Origin: Vibrio toranzoniae
GTDB lineage: Bacteria > Pseudomonadota > Gammaproteobacteria > Enterobacterales > Vibrionaceae
Assembly: GCF_024347655.1 (NCBI RefSeq)
Contig: NZ_AP025515.1
Location: 62,001-126,000 of the forward strand
DNA: 64,000 nt
Reading direction: 5' to 3'
Below, piece after piece: positions 1-7,174 of the stretch; positions within the stretch are counted from its first letter, which is position 1; every line of letters begins with the position of its first letter. Below the pieces are notes generated by a model, which was not told the origin of the DNA, did not search any database, and worked only from the letters and a program-made list of their open reading frames with translations. Both the position numbers and the translations under genes were made by a program.

Positions 1-494
1 TTGTTGGCCTTGGTAACCTTATCGGCTCTCTCATCGTTGCCGTACTGATTGCTATCTCATTGACAGGTAACTTCTCTTTAGATCCAAATGCAGTCGCCCA
101 AAAATTTATTGCGGTTTCAACAGCTCGTAGCTTAGGTTTTGAAAACATGGGTATGGACGGGTGGATCACGTGTTTCGTACGCGGTATCTTCTGTAACCTC
201 ATGGTATGTCTAGGTGTGATTGGTAACATGACAGCACGTACAGTGTCTGGCCGTGTAGCAATGATGTGGTTTCCTATCTTCATCTTCTTCGCGCTAGTAT
301 TCGAGCATACAGTAGTCAATATGTTCCTATTCCCATTGGGTATGATTCTAGGCGCTGACTTTGGTATCGCGACATGGTTGAACTTCAACCTTATCCCTAC
401 CATTGTTGGTAACATCGTTGGTGGCCTACTGTTAACGTGTGTTCCTCTATACCTAACTCACGCTAAAACGGCTCCTTCTCTAGGTGCTAAGTAA
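1..494 (+). CDS. nirC: Formate/nitrite transporter family protein (NirC-like), 3' part
   Basis: This is the C-terminal part of an inner-membrane channel of the formate/nitrite (FNT) family. The frame is open from base 3, so the true start lies left of the window. The visible protein carries the FNT signatures GWITCFVRGIFCNLMVCLG and FEHTVVNMFLFPLGM, followed by a final hydrophobic pair of helices. Such channels pass nitrite or formate as pentamers. The next gene is cobA, which makes the siroheme precursor needed by nitrite reductase. That neighbourhood (nirBD-nirC-cobA) favours nitrite over formate. Substrate assignment is inference from context; family membership is clear. Confidence 0.85.
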   Translation, partial: VGLGNLIGSLIVAVLIAISLTGNFSLDPNAVAQKFIAVSTARSLGFENMGMDGWITCFVRGIFCNLMVCLGVIGNMTARTVSGRVAMMWFPIFIFFALVFEHTVVNMFLFPLGMILGADFGIATWLNFNLIPTIVGNIVGGLLLTCVPLYLTHAKTAPSLGAK

Positions 495-531
495 ATCTGA
501 ATACGGTGAAACGTAATTTAGTCTGAGGATT

Positions 532-565
532 GAAAGCCCCAACAAATTGTTTGGGGCTTTTTTGT
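532..565 (+). terminator. Rho-independent terminator after nirC
   Basis: An inverted repeat AAGCCCCAA / TTGGGGCTT with a short loop is followed by a run of T. It separates nirC from cobA, so cobA probably also has its own promoter. Confidence 0.85.
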
Positions 566-629
566 TCGAACGCCTAAGCACCATTAATGTGTTGATTGTT
601 ATTGAGCAAAATACCTGCAATAGATTGTT

Positions 630-640
630 TTGTTATAATT
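630..640 (+). promoter_or_regulatory. Candidate extended -10 promoter for cobA
   Basis: TGTTATAAT is a perfect TATAAT preceded by the TGn extension, about 150 bases before cobA and just after the nirC terminator. No good -35 lies at standard spacing, which is tolerated by extended -10 promoters. This is a prediction only. Confidence 0.4.
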
Positions 641-789
641 ACTTCTATCTTCGTTAGTATTTAGACAGAATATTTAACTCAACACCTGATAGTCTAAGGG
701 TTAAGGATTTGGATAAGTCATCACAAATACAGTGACTTACCACATAGATTGAAGCTTGAGAAAAAACAAGCAAACCTTCGGAGCACAGC

Positions 790-1566
790 ATGTCAGAAGT
801 ATCGTCATCGAATGTTAAAGAAGTAACCAAAGGATTGGTTTCATTAGTAGGGGCTGGCCCTGGTGACCCAGACTTACTTACCCTAAAAGCGGCACGTGTT
901 ATTCAACAGGCTGACGTGGTCGTTTATGACCGCTTGGTATCTAAAGATATTTTGGCAATGGCCAACTCCGATGCAGAAATGCTGTATGTGGGAAAAAAGC
1001 TCGACCACCACTGTGTTCCACAAGATCAAATCAACCAATTATTGGTGACTAAAGCGCAAGAAAATAAGCATGTGGTTCGCCTGAAAGGTGGTGACTCGTT
1101 TATCTTTGGTCGTGGAGGTGAAGAGTGTGAAACCCTAGCGGAGCATGGCGTCAGGTTTGAAGTGGTACCCGGAATCACTGCCGCAGCAGGCGCGACGGCT
1201 TACGCGGGCATTCCACTAACACATCGAGATCACGCACAAAGCGTCCAATTCATTACTGGACATCTAAAGAAAGATGGTGAAGATATTGATTGGCGCTCGC
1301 TTGCTCAGCACAATCACACGATCGTGTTTTACATGGGTCTGAAAGAGAGCCCGAACATTCAGAAAAACTTATTGGATAACGGTATGCGAGCAGACATGCC
1401 TGTTGCCATTATTGAGAACGGTACGCGCCAAGAACAAAAAGTATTCCGTGGTGGATTGAGTGATTTAGCGAACCTTGCTGGCGTTGCAAAAAGTCCTGCG
1501 TTGATTGTTGTCGGCAGCGTGGCTCAACTTCATGAAAAATTAGCTTGGTTTAATAAGCAAGTTTAA
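790..1566 (+). CDS. cobA: Uroporphyrinogen-III C-methyltransferase (CobA/SUMT)
   Basis: This enzyme uses S-adenosylmethionine to methylate uroporphyrinogen III at C2 and C7, giving precorrin-2 on the way to siroheme and cobalamin. The 258-residue length fits the single-domain SUMT form, without a fused CysG part. Near the N-terminus lies the [15 protein letters not shown] loop (about residues 20-34), followed by [15 protein letters not shown] and [20 protein letters not shown], all family hallmarks. A GGAG ribosome site precedes the ATG. The gene follows nirC behind a terminator. Its likely local role is siroheme supply to assimilatory or respiratory nitrite reductase. Confidence 0.96.
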   Translation: MSEVSSSNVKEVTKGLVSLVGAGPGDPDLLTLKAARVIQQADVVVYDRLVSKDILAMANSDAEMLYVGKKLDHHCVPQDQINQLLVTKAQENKHVVRLKGGDSFIFGRGGEECETLAEHGVRFEVVPGITAAAGATAYAGIPLTHRDHAQSVQFITGHLKKDGEDIDWRSLAQHNHTIVFYMGLKESPNIQKNLLDNGMRADMPVAIIENGTRQEQKVFRGGLSDLANLAGVAKSPALIVVGSVAQLHEKLAWFNKQV

Positions 1567-1616
1567 CGACGTAACCTCAAAGCCGATAAACAATCAGCCA
1601 GTGAATAAATCAAGAA

Positions 1617-2159
1617 TCAAATACTGCAGCGACTACTTTGTCGCTGCATTTCTCGTTGGCGCATTGGCATTTCGTCAATGATATTGGTGATTTTCTGCCA
1701 ATCTGTTTTACCACTCCATCTGTATTTCTCTTTACCGTCTTTACCAATCAACACAGCGGTGTGTGAACCTTTAGGTATCTCATAAATACGGGTTACGGCA
1801 TCTAAGTTAAACTCTTCTTCTAGCCAAGTAGGAACAGTGTAACCGCTCTCTGCTATTACCATGATGACGACATCTCGTTCGTCCAATTGTCAGTTGTTGA
1901 TCAACACTTCATTGAGAAACTCTTTAACCACTGAATCTTCTTTTGGTGCGAAATAAATCACACTGCGGTGTGGTAATGAATTGGTGTGAGAACTCGCTGG
2001 ATAGGCGAGTGCTGAGCTGATGGTTAAGCTCATTATCAGTATCATGCTGATGGTGAGAAACTTAAGTAAATCAGAGCAAACGTTTGAGTTATTGCTTGTT
2101 TGTGCCGATCTGGCTGTGTTGAGGCTTACACACGGTTTATGTGTTTGTCGGTGTAGCAT
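1617..2159 (-). pseudogene. DUF4174 exported protein interrupted by an in-frame TGA
   Basis: Two open stretches in the same minus-strand frame are separated only by a TGA at 1892-1890. The first part, after AGGGAGG and ATG at 2159, has a signal-like hydrophobic stretch (FLTISMILIMSLTISSALA) and then HRSVIYFAPKEDSVVKEFLNE. The second resumes as QLDERDVVIMVIAE and ends with AVLIGKDGKEKYRW and MPMRQREMQRQ, which are typical DUF4174 motifs. Read through, the protein would be about 180 residues, a normal size for the family. From memory, relatives often carry Cys at the interrupted position. Either a nonsense mutation or UGA recoding could explain it. The function of DUF4174 is unknown. Confidence 0.75.
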
Positions 2160-2407
2160 GGCCAACCTCCCTTTAATAACACTGAGCCTGAGTACGATTT
2201 GATTGTCACGTGAATGCAGTTATGCGAAGAATAATTTCGGGTAACTGGGGAACAAATCGACCTACATTAAGCATAGTTAGGTTTACGTTGAAGATGCTTA
2301 GATTTACGTTGACGCTAGCTAAAGGGTTCATTTTTTTTTAAATAAAGCGACTCGCATTTCCTCATTGAATAGAATAGGGTATACGGAAAATCTAAAGGTA
2401 TGAATTT

Positions 2408-2881
2408 ATGGAAAACATAGCAATTCTGGTCGACGTTCAAAACGTTTACTACACCACTCGCGACAAATATCGTTCTAACTTCGACTATAACCAGTTTTGG
2501 TATGTTGCCACGGAAGGGCGTAACGTTGTTACAGCGAATGCTTACGCAATCTCTAGCCAAGATCCTAAACAGCGTCAATTTCACCATATCCTCCGTGGTG
2601 TTGGTTTTAATGTGAAGCTAAAACCATTTATTCAGCGCCGAGATGGCAGTGCAAAAGGAGATTGGGATGTGGGTATTGCGTTAGATGCTATAGAGCTTGC
2701 AGAAACGGTTGATACGATTGTTTTGGTCTCTGGCGACGGTGATTTCGAAATCCTTGTAGAGCGAATCAAAGAACGTTTTGGCAAACCGGTTGAAGTATAT
2801 GGAGTTCCTGGGCTAACCGCGCAAAACCTTATCGACTCTGCCTCAAAATTTGTTCCGATTGAAAAAGATTTTTTATTATAG
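2408..2881 (+). CDS. NYN domain protein (LabA/DUF88 family)
   Basis: A 157-residue stand-alone NYN domain, a PIN-like fold found in putative RNases. The acidic active-site signatures are visible: AILVDVQNVYY near the N-terminus, GDWDVGIALDAIELAETVD in the middle, and VLVSGDGDFEILVERIKERFGKPVEVYG near the C-terminus. No signal peptide or membrane segment is seen, so it is cytoplasmic. It stands alone between the interrupted DUF4174 gene and a two-component pair. Nuclease activity is inferred from the family, and the target is unknown. Confidence 0.9.
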   Translation: MENIAILVDVQNVYYTTRDKYRSNFDYNQFWYVATEGRNVVTANAYAISSQDPKQRQFHHILRGVGFNVKLKPFIQRRDGSAKGDWDVGIALDAIELAETVDTIVLVSGDGDFEILVERIKERFGKPVEVYGVPGLTAQNLIDSASKFVPIEKDFLL

Positions 2882-2909
2882 AGTAAATCTCACATTTATA
2901 ATTGAAATC

Positions 2910-2930
2910 AATAATAACGATTATTAGAAT
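2910..2930 (+). promoter_or_regulatory. Possible Fur box upstream of the two-component pair
   Basis: AATAATAACGATTATTAG is an A/T-rich near-palindrome that matches much of the Fur consensus (AATGATAATNATTATCATT) but has several mismatches. It lies about 35 bases before the response regulator start, a good operator position. Weaker than the Fur sites found at 7.05, 9.39 and 15.18 kb. Confidence 0.4.
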
Positions 2931-2960
2931 GCAAACTATTATTATTTATTGGTTTGAGTG

Positions 2961-3626
2961 ATGTCGCGCGTTTTAGTTGTTGATGATGATATTCAGTTGT
3001 GTGAGCTATTGGGTGAAGTGTTAGAAAATGAGGGGTATCACGTTGATACTGTTCATTGCGGAGAGTCCGCGCTTGAGTTTATTCAATCGCATCCTGTCGA
3101 TTTGGTTTTACTCGATGTAATGCTTCCAAACCTAAGCGGTATTCAAGTGGCAAGACGCATTTGTCAGCGTTTTGCTACTCCCATTCTTATGTTAACTGCG
3201 CTTAATGATGACGCATCTATGCTCGATGGCTATCAAGCGGGTGCCGACCAGTACATAGCTAAACCTTTCAATGTTCCTGAACTCTTAACCCGTATTAAGG
3301 TGATCTTGCGCCGAGTTGGGTTTGAACGTCAGAGGCAGTCTTTGGCTTCGTCCGATCGTGGTTTGTGCGAACAGTTCTCTCGTTTGCCATTAACCGGCAC
3401 AGAAAAAGACCTACTTGACTACCTCATTAAACACGATGGGATCGTCGTATCAAAATCAGATTTACAAATCCATGTGCTCAAGAAGGAGTTGTGTCCGTTC
3501 GATCGTAACTTAGATATGCATATCAGTAATATACGACGGAAATTGGTTCAGGCTGGCTTATCAAAACAACATATTAAAACGGTGCGTGGTAAAGGATACA
3601 GTTATCTAGAGTCAGTTGGAGCATGA
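2961..3626 (+). CDS. OmpR-family response regulator
   Basis: A 221-residue transcriptional regulator. It has an N-terminal receiver domain (LVVDDD acidic pocket; phospho-acceptor Asp in DLVLLDVMLPNLSG; Lys in YIAKPF) and a C-terminal winged-helix domain ending in NIRRKLVQAGL and TVRGKGYSYLES. The ATG at 2961 is preferred to the GTG one codon earlier. It overlaps the downstream kinase gene by four bases, so the two are translated together. The closest recognised relatives are CpxR/RstA-type regulators. The specific signal is unknown; a possible Fur box upstream would suggest iron control. Confidence 0.9.
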   Translation: MSRVLVVDDDIQLCELLGEVLENEGYHVDTVHCGESALEFIQSHPVDLVLLDVMLPNLSGIQVARRICQRFATPILMLTALNDDASMLDGYQAGADQYIAKPFNVPELLTRIKVILRRVGFERQRQSLASSDRGLCEQFSRLPLTGTEKDLLDYLIKHDGIVVSKSDLQIHVLKKELCPFDRNLDMHISNIRRKLVQAGLSKQHIKTVRGKGYSYLESVGA

Positions 3627-5008
3627 GCGCTAAGTTACTGCGCTGCCCAGACTATATAGCTAAGCGTAAGGATGGCTTAACGTTCCAACTATTCAGTTAC
3701 TTGACAGTCATTCTGGTCAGTATACTCATCCTTCAAGGTGTGGCTGAAAGAGCGCTGATGAAAGCGCTTTTGAAAGTCCCTGAATCCGTTAAAGCTGAAA
3801 TGCTTGACCTCGCCTATCAAGCCAATGTGTTGATTGAAGAAGGTGACATGGATGAGTTAGCCGATTGGGGGAACGCTCAAGAGTATTACTTGTTTGTGAT
3901 TGATAAAGATAACCAACCGATTACGCACCGACACATGCATCCGCACTTTGAATTCAAGCTTCAATATCTACGAACTTTGGATCACCAACTGAGTGACCGT
4001 GTGAGCAAGCCTATATTTGGTCTACCGCTTAATAACGGAAATACCTTGGTTATCCAATTGCCGCACCAGTTCCACCCCGCCAAATCTTTTGCACCTTATT
4101 CTTATCTAATTAAAGCTTTGATTGCTCTGATCGTGTTGACACTGTTCTCGATTATTATGGCGAAGAGTCTGCAGCAACCTCTCGATCGCCTAAGGGAAGC
4201 CAGTCGAAGGTTAGCGCAAGGGGACTTTTCGGTGAGTGTTGTGTCTGAGCTCGATTCAACCACACGTGAATTTAACGAATTAGCCCATGATTTTGATCAT
4301 ATGACGTTCGAGATAAAGTCATTGGCTGAAAAGCAGCGTCGTTTGATCCGTGATGTGTCACATGAACTTAGAACGCCATTGGCAAGGCAAAATCTCGCAT
4401 TACATTTATTGCGAAGCAAGGTTGACGACAAGAGCGTCGGTTTGCTTGATCGACTCGAAAGTGAAACGGAAGAGATGAACAAGCTAGTGGGAGAAATCCT
4501 TGAATTTAGCCGTTTAGAAACGTCTCGTTATGACCCTAAGTTAAGCTTGATGCATCTTGAGCATTACTGTTCGATGCTTATCGCGCAAATGCAAAGCGAC
4601 CTAAAGCCGAATCAAACCTTAGTCGGCGATTTAGAAACGCCGACATCAATGGTTAATGTTGACGAGAGACTTCTTCTTCGAGTCGTTGGTAACTTGGTTG
4701 GTAACGCGATTAAATACGCTGGAGAGAATGCTCATATTGTCGTTACTACATATGAACTGTTAGCAGACAGACGTTACAGTGTCATATCTGTAGAAGATGA
4801 CGGTGATGGCATTCCTGATAACCAGATTTCAGGTATCTTCGACCCGTTTACACGTATTGAATCAGCCCGAGATAAACAGTCTGGTGGTTATGGCTTAGGG
4901 CTTGCGATTGTTAAGGAAGCGGTGGGTGTGATGAATGGCTGTGTTACTGCTGAGAATCGAGAAAGTGGGGGACTTCGAGTAAATCTGATGTTTCCCGCTA
5001 TTAATTGA
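3623..5008 (+). CDS. CpxA-like sensor histidine kinase
   Basis: A 461-residue inner-membrane sensor. It has a first membrane helix near residues 22-42, a periplasmic sensor region to about residue 160, a second helix near 162-182, and a HAMP linker (LDRLREASRRLAQGDFSV). The H-box is DVSHELRTPLARQNLALHL, the N-box VVGNLVGNAIKYAGE, and the G-boxes DDGDGIPD and GGYGLGLAIVKEAV. The H-box wording is very close to CpxA. The partner is the regulator just upstream. CpxA proper senses envelope stress; this may be a paralogue, so I give no symbol. Confidence 0.9.
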   Translation: MSAKLLRCPDYIAKRKDGLTFQLFSYLTVILVSILILQGVAERALMKALLKVPESVKAEMLDLAYQANVLIEEGDMDELADWGNAQEYYLFVIDKDNQPITHRHMHPHFEFKLQYLRTLDHQLSDRVSKPIFGLPLNNGNTLVIQLPHQFHPAKSFAPYSYLIKALIALIVLTLFSIIMAKSLQQPLDRLREASRRLAQGDFSVSVVSELDSTTREFNELAHDFDHMTFEIKSLAEKQRRLIRDVSHELRTPLARQNLALHLLRSKVDDKSVGLLDRLESETEEMNKLVGEILEFSRLETSRYDPKLSLMHLEHYCSMLIAQMQSDLKPNQTLVGDLETPTSMVNVDERLLLRVVGNLVGNAIKYAGENAHIVVTTYELLADRRYSVISVEDDGDGIPDNQISGIFDPFTRIESARDKQSGGYGLGLAIVKEAVGVMNGCVTAENRESGGLRVNLMFPAIN

Positions 5009-5023
5009 ATCTACCACTTAATC

Positions 5024-5055
5024 AAAACGCCACTGCATCTGCAGTGGCGTTTTAG
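5024..5055. terminator. Bidirectional rho-independent terminator
   Basis: A perfect 14-base inverted repeat (AAAACGCCACTGCA and its complement) with a two-base centre, flanked by A and T runs. It follows the histidine kinase and also faces the convergent symporter gene. Confidence 0.85.
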
Positions 5056-5097
5056 TTTATACGCTTTTCATTATCAGCTAAGCATAGCCATTAATTA

Positions 5098-5270
5098 TAC
5101 CAATCACAGTAAGTAAGTGATCAAATATAGCGTAGGAAAAAAGCTTGAGAACAAGGCTGCTCTTCTCGATAAGAAGTTTCGATAAGTAGTTATTCTACAA
5201 TCAAAAATTCTAACGAAGTTATCGAGGTTTTTAACAAGCTAGGGTGACCAGTTGTTTACTACGATTGGTA
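5098..5270. repeat. 173-base element with imperfect terminal inverted repeats
   Basis: The left end starts TACCAATCACAGTAAG (5098-5123). The right end (5245-5270), read in complement, starts TACCAATCGTAGTAAA; 21 of 26 positions agree. Both ends are flanked by TTA. The interior carries no ORF. The same two ends, joined back-to-back without the interior, occur at 42738-42783. The pattern fits a small non-autonomous repeat family (MITE- or REP-like). No transposase is present here. It fills most of the 300-base gap between the kinase and the symporter gene. Confidence 0.65.
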
Positions 5271-5311
5271 TTACGCTTTAGCTTGAAGGTAAGAGCGACA
5301 GAGAAGCTAGA

Positions 5312-6616
5312 TTATGCCTGTTGACGTGTTAGCTTAACTTCTTCTTCTTTCTCACCAGCAGTAGGGTCATTGAAGCGAGCTTCGTCAAAAGAACCTTCAG
5401 ACTTAGCCACAATGATAGTTACGGCACTATCTCCAGTGATGTTTACTGCGGTGCGAATCATGTCAAGAAGACGGTCAACACCCATGATAAGCGCGATACC
5501 TTCCAGTGGTAGGCCTACTTGGTTCAATACCATCGCCAGCATAACAAGACCAACACCAGGAACACCCGCTGTACCAACAGACGCTAATGTCGCCGTTAGG
5601 ATAACCATTAGGTAGTCACCCATCGTCAAGTCAATGTTGTATGCTTGCGCGATAAATGCAGTAGCCACACCCTGCATGATAGCTGTACCGTCCATGTTTA
5701 CAGTCGCACCTAGTGGTACTGTGAACGAAGCAACTTTATTATCTACGCCCATGCGGTTCTTCGCTGTTTCCATTGTAACTGGAATCGTTGCGTTCGAAGA
5801 GGCCGTTGAAAACGCAAACATGATCGCATCTTCCATCTTACGTAAGAAGGTGATTGGGCTTAAACCTGTGAATCCTTTAAGCATTGCACTATAGGTAACC
5901 AAACCGTGCAACAGTAGGGTACCAGCCAGAACTAAGAAGTATTCCGCTAGGTTCCAAATTGCGCTTAAGCCAAGGCTAGAGAACAGTTTCGCCATTAAGA
6001 AGAAAACACCGTAAGGCGCTAGGTTCATTAGTAGTGCGACAAGCTTCATGATAACTTCGTTCAAGTCAGAAAAAACCGCAGCAATACGTTCACCAGGTTT
6101 ACCCGCCGCACTGATAGCAATACCAAACAACACAGCAAATACGATAACTTGCAACGTTTTCCCTTCAGCCATTGCTTGGATAGGGTTGGTAGGGAACATG
6201 TCGATAATCACTTGGCCCAAAGAAGGGGCATCCGTTGATTTGAAAGAACTTGCTGCAGTAAGATCCGCACCAGCTCCAGGTTGGAACAGGTTACCGATAG
6301 TGAGTGCAAGGGTAATAGCAACGGCTGTTGTACCGATATAAAGTGCAAGTGTTTTGCCACCCATACGGCCAAGAGTTGATAAATCTTTAAGAGAGCTCGT
6401 ACCGCACACTAGTGAAACGAAGACTAGCGGCACAACAAGCATTTTTAAACTGGCGACGAATATCTGTCCGCCAACTTCAAAGAGTCCGTTAACGATGTAA
6501 TTGTTGACAAATCCACTTTCTGCAAAAAGGGATTGAATGGCAAATCCCGTCAATATACCTGCGACCATACCGAGAATAACTCGTCCAGTCAGAGACATAG
6601 GTTTCTTGGTATTCAT
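5312..6616 (-). CDS. Dicarboxylate/amino acid:cation symporter (GltP-like)
   Basis: A 434-residue inner-membrane transporter of the DAACS (glutamate/aspartate/dicarboxylate) family. Family signatures include FSTASSNATIPVTME (the serine-rich re-entrant hairpin), VPLGATVNMDGTAI, and GVDRLLDMIRTAVNITGDS near the C-terminus, which form the cation and substrate sites. It probably couples uptake of glutamate, aspartate or a C4-dicarboxylate to Na+ or H+. A strong AAGGAG ribosome site precedes the start. A CRP-like site lies about 110 bases upstream. The exact substrate cannot be read from sequence. Confidence 0.92.
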   Translation of the reverse strand: MNTKKPMSLTGRVILGMVAGILTGFAIQSLFAESGFVNNYIVNGLFEVGGQIFVASLKMLVVPLVFVSLVCGTSSLKDLSTLGRMGGKTLALYIGTTAVAITLALTIGNLFQPGAGADLTAASSFKSTDAPSLGQVIIDMFPTNPIQAMAEGKTLQVIVFAVLFGIAISAAGKPGERIAAVFSDLNEVIMKLVALLMNLAPYGVFFLMAKLFSSLGLSAIWNLAEYFLVLAGTLLLHGLVTYSAMLKGFTGLSPITFLRKMEDAIMFAFSTASSNATIPVTMETAKNRMGVDNKVASFTVPLGATVNMDGTAIMQGVATAFIAQAYNIDLTMGDYLMVILTATLASVGTAGVPGVGLVMLAMVLNQVGLPLEGIALIMGVDRLLDMIRTAVNITGDSAVTIIVAKSEGSFDEARFNDPTAGEKEEEVKLTRQQA

Positions 6617-6724
6617 TTAGAACACTCCTTATTATTGATAACTTTGACACCTCTTCAAAGTGAGCAGGAGATTATCAGCCTGTGAAAGAAATCGAAAAAC
6701 AAAAAATCGCCTTGGGATTCTAGA

Positions 6725-6740
6725 TGTGATCAAAATCACT
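6725..6740. promoter_or_regulatory. CRP-like site upstream of the symporter
   Basis: TGTGATCAAAATCACT matches the CRP consensus TGTGA-N6-TCACA at nine of ten conserved positions. It lies about 110 bases before the GltP-like start, suggesting catabolite control. Confidence 0.6.
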
Positions 6741-7050
6741 GATAAATCTATAAATTAAACAAATTAAATCAAAGTTATTCACTGTTTAATTACATTTATC
6801 GAGAGTTTTATACACAAATTAGGGAGCTTGAAAGGTAATAAATAAGACAACCGGATTATTGATGAAATAATGTTCGTTAAATCGACGTTATTCATAATGC
6901 GGATAGCGATAGTTTCTACCCATAAACCTATCTTCTAACGGTGGGCATATAACCTGTTGTATCAAATGAACTTTGTTAATATGCAAGTAATCAATATCCC
7001 TCCGTTCCATTACAAAACCTTACAAATGCAAAGAATGTAAATTTAATGCA

Positions 7051-7069
7051 AATAGTAATGATTATCACT
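7051..7069. promoter_or_regulatory. Fur box upstream of siderophore receptor
   Basis: AATAGTAATGATTATCACT agrees with the 19-base Fur consensus AATGATAATGATTATCATT at 16 positions. It lies about 105 bases before the receptor start, implying repression when iron is plentiful. Confidence 0.8.
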
Positions 7070-7174
7070 TATATTCACTCCAGAAATAATTCAGTGGTGC
7101 CGGTAACGGCCTAGTGAGCACAGCGAATAAATAAAAAAGTGCTCGGACAAAAAGAATAAAGCGGAGTAAAGGAC

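Larger units (their letters stand above)
6617..7174. other. 558-base intergenic region between divergent genes
   Basis: Carries the control regions of the symporter (left, CRP-like site) and the siderophore receptor (right, Fur box). No convincing ORF or RNA gene is seen in the remainder. Confidence 0.6.

Noticed and set aside
1840-1892. Selenocysteine SECIS after the in-frame TGA
   Set aside because: Only a five-base stem with an eight-base loop lacking the typical loop bases. Not enough to call a SECIS, so it is kept only as a possibility in the finding.
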